Shown here piece by piece: positions 57,928 to 64,000 of a stretch of 64,000 bases of DNA; within the stretch, counting starts at the first letter, position 1; each line of letters starts with the position of its first letter. The position numbers and the translations under genes were made by a program. This DNA is from Climacium dendroides. Its lineage: Eukaryota; Streptophyta; Bryopsida; Hypnales; Climaciaceae. The stretch spans positions 7,750,001-7,814,000 of the forward strand of contig OX467082.1 in assembly GCA_950106755.1 (NCBI GenBank), read 5' to 3'. The notes under the pieces were generated by a model, which did no database searches, was not told the origin of the DNA, and worked only from the letters and a program-made list of their open reading frames with translations.

Positions 57928-60294
57928 AATGCTTAGTAAAATGTACCCTGAGCAGATGGACAATGGTTAGGAAAGTTGACAAATCCTGGAAAACGTTTTT
58001 TTCTGCAATTGGTTGCTAATAGTGTAGAAGATGTTAATTGAGAGGTGAATTGTGACAACATGTTCTATGGTAAAAAAACAATGATTCGTTGTGGCTTGAC
58101 ATTAGGACTTGATGGATCTTAGAATGTAGGATAATTGTTTTTACATCTCCACTAGATAATTGCAAAACATTTGCAATACTTCCAAAGACAAGAACTGTCC
58201 AATTTCAATAGGGTAGTTTTAAAATCCTTTTTTGATATTTTACTACATTTTTTCTTTAATTTTTGGCCTACAACTAGGATTATTATGTTGTGTTTTTTAT
58301 TTTTGCTATATTTAACAACTTATACATACACTATGAAAATTTTCAGCATTTCAACATTTTATTGTCTATTTCAACAATTCAGCATTTCATTGTCTATTTC
58401 AACATTTTAGCATTTCATTGTCTATTTCAGCATTTCAACATTTCATTGCTTATTTTAGCATTTCATACACTACTTTTTCTCCACCATTACAACTTCTATA
58501 TTTTATTCCCATCTAATACTAAATGCACTCTTGTAGAAATGTTGAAATGATCAAATTTTACTATAGAGCTAAAATAATGTTAGAATGGGTAAATAATGTT
58601 CTAACACTAACCTTGCAAATCACAATTAGTGTTATTGTTGACAATTAGTGTTGCCAACACTATTTACCAATTTTAGTGTAGTGTGAAAATAAACCACCAA
58701 AATTAAAACTATAGTGTAATAAATTTGGATACCCCCCAATATTATCCCCTCCAAAGTATTACAAACTACAAAAAATAATTTTTAAATATAAAATGATTTA
58801 ATTTTTTTATTGAAAAATAAAAAATACAAATGCAATTGAAAAATGTAGAAGTGGAATTTGGCAAATCCCTACCAAATTTATTTGGTCATTCTCGCAATCA
58901 TTGAATTGTTGGCTTTTCTATGTGTTGGTTGCATGTGATTTGTTTCCTTGAGGACAACATTGATTTTGTGAAACTTAAATTTAATTTTTAAAATGTTCAA
59001 ACTTTTAAAAGATATTTATAATACAAAATGAAGTGAAATTCTTCAATGTCATTAGCGTGTCTTTGATCCAACATATGCCATTTTTTGTCCAATTTAACTT
59101 CGTTACAGAAGACATGTCGAAGTTGAAATTAATTCTATAATGTTTTTTTACAATTAATCTCATTCTAGGATATATATATACATAAAAATACCAATGATTA
59201 TTTTCATATCTTTGAATTGAATTTTAATTACTTACAAGATGGATTTTTAGTTATCTATTTTTTACATAGATAGAATGAAATGAAATGAAACCAACAAGTA
59301 AACAAAAGAACATTGATCCATCACAAATTTGTCACATTTTATTTCCATCTACATATGTTATATGTACCATGTGTCAAACTAAATCCATAATATTTTTTAG
59401 TATCCATTCTCTACTTGTACAAAATTAGAAATTTACAAAATTCAAATTGTGAAAGAGAGCTACCTAAGCTTCTATTTCATTACTACCTCCATTTCCAAAT
59501 GATCTTCTTGTTGGACAAAATGTTCTGTATTAAGACTAAAGATAACAATTTGGAAACCACATTACAAAAAATGTCAGGCCTCCAAAAGGCCATTAGTATC
59601 ACCCCCCCGGGTGCAATTATAGAAGAAATAAAACTGTTTTTTATTGTTTATTATTTTTTTAATGACAGCAGCTGATGTGGCACTACTTGTGCCACATCAG
59701 CACCACATCAAGTTTTAGTATTTTTTTAATATTTAAAAAAATATTTTTAAAATTTTTCCTGTAATTGCACTACAACATGCCGAAAATCAAAACCTTAACA
59801 ACCCTCTAGAGGCCTAAAATTTTTTGTAATGATTTTGGGTTGAAAATAGAGTTTGGTGCTTTCCTAAAATTCTAAAAACTTCGAGTTGTAGAGCCCTTTT
59901 CAAAATGTGGTTTTGGAATATTGAAAAGTAGATTTTGGGGGGCATTTTCAAGAAGCACCACTGGGCAACTAACCCTTTAGTGGACCTACTCACTGAGCGG
60001 TGAAGTAGTGTGAAAACGTGTAAATCTTGCATGGGTTTCTCTGAGTGAGTGTGTTAGTAATCTGGCACGCATGGAAGTGAACCGCATGATCTGCTTACTG
60101 GATGCACAGATTATAACGTTTCTCTAGTGCAGCAGGGGCGTCAACTAGTACGGGCAGGATGTGCCCCCTGCACGTACTTCATTTCCAGTGCCTAGTGGAG
60201 GTCGGAAAAAATCAAAGAAATTAAGTTACCTTCAAGTCTACAACAGCAACAAAGTGCAGATCCGGTGAAACTCTAATTCATCATCGACTTGCAG
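57928..60294. other. AT-rich spacer with simple repeats and a hairpin
   Basis: CATTTCATTGTCTATTTCA-type repeats lie at 58340-58470. A perfect 13-bp stem, GCTGATGTGGCAC with its complement, lies at 59671-59701. No gene seen. Confidence 0.6.
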
Positions 60295-60546
60295 TCATTG
60301 CAATGAGTTCCACTCAAACGAACAGCAGAACAACGCTTTCTCTGGGTAGCTCAGGGCTCCACTGTCGACATGACCACGTTCAGAAAGCGCACTGACAAGG
60401 ATGCTTCTCTTCAAACATTCTGTTATGGTCGAAACCCTGGCTTCTAAATTCATTTTCACTAGATCGCCTAAAAGGCGAACTAGTGTATACTGTCGAAGTG
60501 CAATTGGAAGCGAGATTCCTTCCATGGATTCCTTGTATTGGTTCAC
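60295..60546 (-). CDS. Weak hypothetical exon
   Basis: A minus-strand frame of 83 codons with a balanced, helical-looking composition (LRQYTLVRLLGDLVKMNLEA), more protein-like than its surroundings. No domain recognised. A plus-strand frame at 60401-60640 overlaps it, so this is uncertain. Confidence 0.2.
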   Translation of the reverse strand: MNQYKESMEGISLPIALRQYTLVRLLGDLVKMNLEARVSTITECLKRSILVSALSERGHVDSGALSYPEKALFCCSFEWNSLQ

Positions 60547-61302
60547 CCTAAAACCTAATTCAGCTATTCGAGCTATAGGATCTGAGATTCAGGTCCATGT
60601 TATTGAGAGCTCGGAAGCTGATTTTGGAGAACAACACTAAGTGATTGTACTGACTGGTGCTTTACACAAACTCGCAATGGGGAGCAGTTTGATTGGAGAA
60701 ATTCTGAAGTTCCAGGTATGAAGAACAGGACAAGCTAGCTTTTGGCAGGCGGACTTACATGGCCTTATTCGTTAAAATGAGACAAAATGGTCATTTTGAG
60801 ACTTCAAAAATTGAAAACCAAAGCCTCATTTCACAAAGAGTTGTTGAACTCAATGATAAATAGAACTGTTTTCTCAACATCAACAAGAAGTTGCATCTAA
60901 AGAGATAGAAGAGGTGATTTTATATGATGACAATCAATTTAATAATGCGATGGTTCAAAAGGTGCTTTCAAGGAAATTAATCAAGCGAATGAGTTCATGA
61001 TCAATTAAGAAGCTTTGAGGAACTGTGTCATTTGCAATAGAATAGATCATTTACAGTGAAAACAAACGAATCATTGAGTTTATTTTTGATTTTCCGAAAT
61101 CCATGTGAAAACAATAAAGTGCTTCATAGTTAAATGTCGTAGCACCTCCTCCGTGTTTAGTTTTTGTATATTTGCTATGCTATTTATAGTAACTACAATA
61201 TGCCCGTACATACTCAATTTCTCTGAGTACTTACAATTTGACAATCATTCTACTCATGGTAAAAGAGACTACAAAATTGATGGATTCTAAAACTTGTCTT
61301 TG
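60547..61302. other. Spacer
   Basis: No gene or repeat recognised; probable 3' flank of the minus-strand gene pair. Confidence 0.5.
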
Positions 61303-62235
61303 TTATTCGCACATTTTCTCCCACTTTTTTTCTTTGGTTTCTGAACTTTCAATCTTTGCTGCTTCCATTGCTTGCACCTTTGCAAGCCCTCGTAGGATAT
61401 CGTCACGCCTCGAAGGATAATGCAGCCGACCTCGACTATCAGAAGTATCCCAATCATTCAAACTCTGCGTAGCCCTAGCTTTCCGCTTTGGCCTCCTCAT
61501 GTTTTCGGGAACCTCCAAAGCAGAATGAGATTTTGGACCTTTGAGGGGCGGCCTTGGTAGAATCGGTTTAGGGTTTAGGTCTACAACTACAGCCTTGGTA
61601 GATTTTGAGCCCATACTATGTCTTTGCTCTTTGACAATTCTTTGTCGAAGAAGACTATCCGATGACGGCATTCGCCTTGCTCCCCGAGACTTCAAATGAG
61701 GTGATGGATTACCATCACACGAAGTTTTACAAAACGAAACAGCCTTCCCGTGAAGTAAAATCTCCTTATCTCCCTTTAGAAGTGGATCTGATTCCACTCC
61801 AACAATGGGGATAGATGCTAATGGAGTTGAAGTTTGAACGTCATCCTCGAGCCGAGGAAATCTCACAACGTTGTCGACCGGGAGCTTTAGTTTCCGACTT
61901 GTGGGAGTGCCCATGCACGAAGTTGGTGATGCGGATCGTCCGTGGCTCGAGGACGTGCGCTTCAACGGCGACGGAGAACAGATAGGAGTCCTTCCGGGTC
62001 CACGACTCGGGGGGCTGTCCACAACGCCGTCCTCAATATCTCCCTTTGAATAGTCGATGGCAGCCGATGCGGCATCCGCGGCAGAGCGCAACATGTAGGG
62101 CTTAGAGAAGGGAGCCGTTTCACAGCTTCCACCATCGGATTTGGAGTCACTCGATCGTGCCTTTTCCGATCCAGAGAGGAGGCTCCTTGTGATTTTTTGC
62201 TTCACAAGTGATCCCAAAAAGCGAACACCTTCGAC
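61303..62235 (-). CDS. SP-motif-rich protein, copy B, with an EAR-like motif
   Basis: The coding exon starts after a GTGCAG acceptor at 62236-62237 and ends in TGA at 61303. It shares EDGVVDSPPSR and CSPSPLKR with copy A at 27115-27834. The protein is Ser/Pro/Arg-rich, with basic patches (RRPKRKARA) that could direct nuclear import. VVVDLNPKP contains DLNxxP, the EAR-type repression motif that recruits TOPLESS-like corepressors in plants; this is a short motif and may be chance. The frame is fully open for over 300 codons, so this copy may be functional. It follows the FCP1-like gene by about 220 bp, as in the other locus. Biochemical function is unknown. Confidence 0.55.
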   Translation of the reverse strand, partial: VEGVRFLGSLVKQKITRSLLSGSEKARSSDSKSDGGSCETAPFSKPYMLRSAADAASAAIDYSKGDIEDGVVDSPPSRGPGRTPICSPSPLKRTSSSHGRSASPTSCMGTPTSRKLKLPVDNVVRFPRLEDDVQTSTPLASIPIVGVESDPLLKGDKEILLHGKAVSFCKTSCDGNPSPHLKSRGARRMPSSDSLLRQRIVKEQRHSMGSKSTKAVVVDLNPKPILPRPPLKGPKSHSALEVPENMRRPKRKARATQSLNDWDTSDSRGRLHYPSRRDDILRGLAKVQAMEAAKIESSETKEKKWEKMCE

Positions 62236-62459
62236 CTGCACTAAATAATTATTAATAAGCTCAATTCCTGCCTTTTGCATCGATCAAGTAGGACTTCGAG
62301 GGCAAACAAATTCTAAAACATTGTGCCAGAAGATGATTGATAAAAAAAGAGCTTCATATATTAATCTCAAAGAATGGTCATTCACTTGAAATACATAGTA
62401 CAAAATGCCTGGACCCCTGCATGCTCAATCACACGGAAGTGTAAACTCTAAGTCGAATT

Positions 62460-63290
62460 TTAAACTCTACGGCGACGCGTCTCAACACGTAGACCTAATG
62501 CAGAAAGTTCGTAAGAGCAATTCATGACCTTTGCGGACTCCTTCATGCCCTCAATGATATCTTGGAGGGAATCGTCATTGGGACCGGGGGGGTCTAACCC
62601 GATCTGATTCTCATTGACGTATTGTTGCATCCCGTCGTCCGGACAGTTGGAATGCAACCTCCGGAGCCAAGGGAGTAGCTTGTCCATGAGCACGTCGTCC
62701 CTCCGCTTGGAATGACTCCAAGTCTCGAGGAACAAGGCATTCCCATTATCATTGCAAATACTCTTTTCAGGAGAATCATCAATGAGAAGGGTATTCCGGT
62801 CGTTAAAGAACGGGTCCTGACTATGAACGGAAAACAGGCCATCTTCAATAATCTTCAAGCAGAACACTTTGTTTCTGCGATGGAAGAACTTTCCAGGAGC
62901 GACTTCTACCTTCGAACACTTCTCCTGGCCTAGTATATCAAAGGGGGCCCTGCAATTGCTGAACAGGTGCCCAGCAATCGGTTCTGCATTATGCTTCATC
63001 ATGGTGGACCACACAATGACCCTATGCGCAATTTCCGACACCTGCCGCAAGAATTCCCTGACATTCTGTCTAGCGAATACTGCTTTCGATCCGATGACAG
63101 TCGGGTACCGATGGCTAAGAACGTTGTCTTCAAGCCTATAAGACTTCAATTTATTAGCGAACGCCCTCGGCATGCTCTGGCAAAGCATGCCGTTCAGGTC
63201 TAAGACAATATTCAGCCATTTTCTCCGCGGTGGAGGCATCGAAGGACGCAAGCTCGTTCGCAAGACCTCTCTTCGCCCCTCCGATGCTAC
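62460..63290 (-). CDS. FCP1/NIF-like phosphatase-domain gene, copy B
   Basis: The exon begins after a TTTGATCAG acceptor (63291-63292), and an in-frame ATG at 63239 could also serve as start. The domain reads WLNIVLDLNGMLC, then RVIVWSTMMK, then TLLIDDSPEK and a TWSHSKRRDD segment: a complete FCP1-homology domain of the HAD superfamily. As in copy A, DxDxT is DLNGM: the nucleophile Asp is kept, the acid/base Asp is Asn. The frame is open without defects and ends in a basic RRRR tail. Identical gene order to the 25-28 kb locus suggests co-duplication. It may bind phosphoproteins rather than dephosphorylate them; this is inference. Confidence 0.75.
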   Translation of the reverse strand, partial: VASEGRREVLRTSLRPSMPPPRRKWLNIVLDLNGMLCQSMPRAFANKLKSYRLEDNVLSHRYPTVIGSKAVFARQNVREFLRQVSEIAHRVIVWSTMMKHNAEPIAGHLFSNCRAPFDILGQEKCSKVEVAPGKFFHRRNKVFCLKIIEDGLFSVHSQDPFFNDRNTLLIDDSPEKSICNDNGNALFLETWSHSKRRDDVLMDKLLPWLRRLHSNCPDDGMQQYVNENQIGLDPPGPNDDSLQDIIEGMKESAKVMNCSYELSALGLRVETRRRRV

Positions 63291-63787
63291 CTGATCAAAG
63301 CAAAACAAATGAGAATTGGAGTTACCTGAATAAATGCAGAAGTGGGAGAGCCAGCAAGCGGACAGATGCATTTCATTCCACTAATTGACTGGAGACTTCC
63401 GCGAGGGAGTGCTTTCATTGGTACCGGACGTTGCACATTTCTATGTGTATTGAGCTGAGCATGAACACATGCACAAATTGGATCAATTAGACGTCATTGT
63501 ACACAATCTATTGAAACGCTTATACTTTATTTAAGGTAGATTATAAAATACATGTCAAAATTTCGTTTAAGTATGGGTCGTCAAGACTGCGCATTGAGGC
63601 CTACGCTATACTATTCTACACACATGTCGACCACGGACACAGGATTCGTCCGCGTAATTCATTCAAGGATAGGCACGCCATCCTATCAAGCATCATTCAT
63701 GAATTCGAATAAGAGTCGGCAGTTCATGTGCACCGCATTCCATACATCCACACAATAACAAACGACTATCAGACTCTCCACCTTGGA
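63291..63787. other. Intron or spacer upstream of FCP1-like copy B
   Basis: No conserved coding. It separates the FCP1-like exon from the end of an upstream minus-strand gene. No 21-bp palindrome is seen, unlike locus A. Confidence 0.5.
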
Positions 63788-64000
63788 TTAATACTCTGGA
63801 TTTGAGGAGTTTACGTGCGAAGATCCACCCGCTTGGGTGGAATCGTCTTCCCCCTCAGCGGGCTTGGAAGAAGGACCTTTCTCTTCGAACGGAGGAGTAT
63901 CGTGAAGATCTTCTTCGCCCTCGCCGTAGTCCACCTTCTCCTCCTCTTCATCAAAGGAGGGAGAATGGCGTTCCACAACAGCCTTTGCCGACTCAGGGAC
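63788..64000 (-). CDS. 3' end of an acidic protein, cut by the window edge
   Basis: The minus-strand frame is open from 64000 to a TAA at 63788. It encodes a highly acidic, Ser/Pro-containing C-terminus (SFDEEEEKVDYGEGEED). Its place directly upstream of an FCP1-like gene matches the acidic end of the ParB/methyltransferase-like gene at 24296-25360 relative to FCP1-like copy A. It may therefore be the tail of a third such gene; sequence beyond 64000 is needed to tell. Confidence 0.5.
   Translation of the reverse strand, partial: VPESAKAVVERHSPSFDEEEEKVDYGEGEEDLHDTPPFEEKGPSSKPAEGEDDSTQAGGSSHVNSSNPEY

Overview
The window looks like repeat-rich nuclear DNA of a plant. The evidence is AT-rich spacer, spliceosomal GT-AG introns, a TTTAGGG-type interstitial telomere tract, and plant-type Ty3/Gypsy, hAT, MULE-like, pogo-like and CACTA/MITE sequences. 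A seed-free land plant or charophyte alga is my guess at the lineage; nothing seen fixes it. Very little here resembles conserved housekeeping genes. Almost every coding unit is a mobile element or belongs to a repeated, poorly known family, and most are broken.

Layout. 1-2840: 3' end of a Ty3/Gypsy element (integrase, then a probable 3' LTR). 2840-3769: a repeat block built on a 21-bp palindrome, with a shorter second copy at 20347-21064. 4348-9337 (-): a many-exon gene joining a ParB-like domain to a degenerate beta-class DNA-methyltransferase-like domain. 9.4-14.3 kb: spacer with three 102-bp foldback elements, tandem repeats and a Stowaway-like MITE. 14365-18206 (+): MULE-like transposase with a SWIM finger, broken by five in-frame stops. 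19.6-20.3 kb: 177-bp tandem repeats and telomere-like sequence. 20347-27834 (+): a second ParB-like/methyltransferase-like gene, then an FCP1-like phosphatase-domain gene, then an SP-motif-rich gene; their introns and spacers carry the 21-bp palindrome. 28223-31306 (-): hAT transposase with three in-frame stops. 31.6-43.0 kb: a RING-H2 gene (broken), a gene sharing its N-terminal module, and an intact kinase-like gene. 44.5-48.7 kb: a GC island, CACTA-type MITEs and a decayed transposase-like gene. 49-56 kb: repeats. 56283-57927: relics of the SP-rich gene and of a pogo-like transposase. 61303-64000 (-): a second FCP1-like/SP-rich pair preceded by an acidic C-terminal end, in the same order as at 24-28 kb.

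Three themes stand out. First, ParB-like/dead-methyltransferase, FCP1-like and SP-rich genes recur as a collinear cassette, and one copy is saturated with a 21-bp palindrome. Second, four unrelated genes between 28 and 43 kb share one promoter layout: a CGGAC/GTCCG-rich island, then a TATA-like box, then the ATG 150-315 bp beyond the island. Third, most broken genes keep their frame over hundreds of codons and are interrupted by TAG/TGA/TAA codons rather than indels, as expected from C-to-T decay of methylated DNA. Exon limits are read by eye from GT/AG signals, and no database search was possible.
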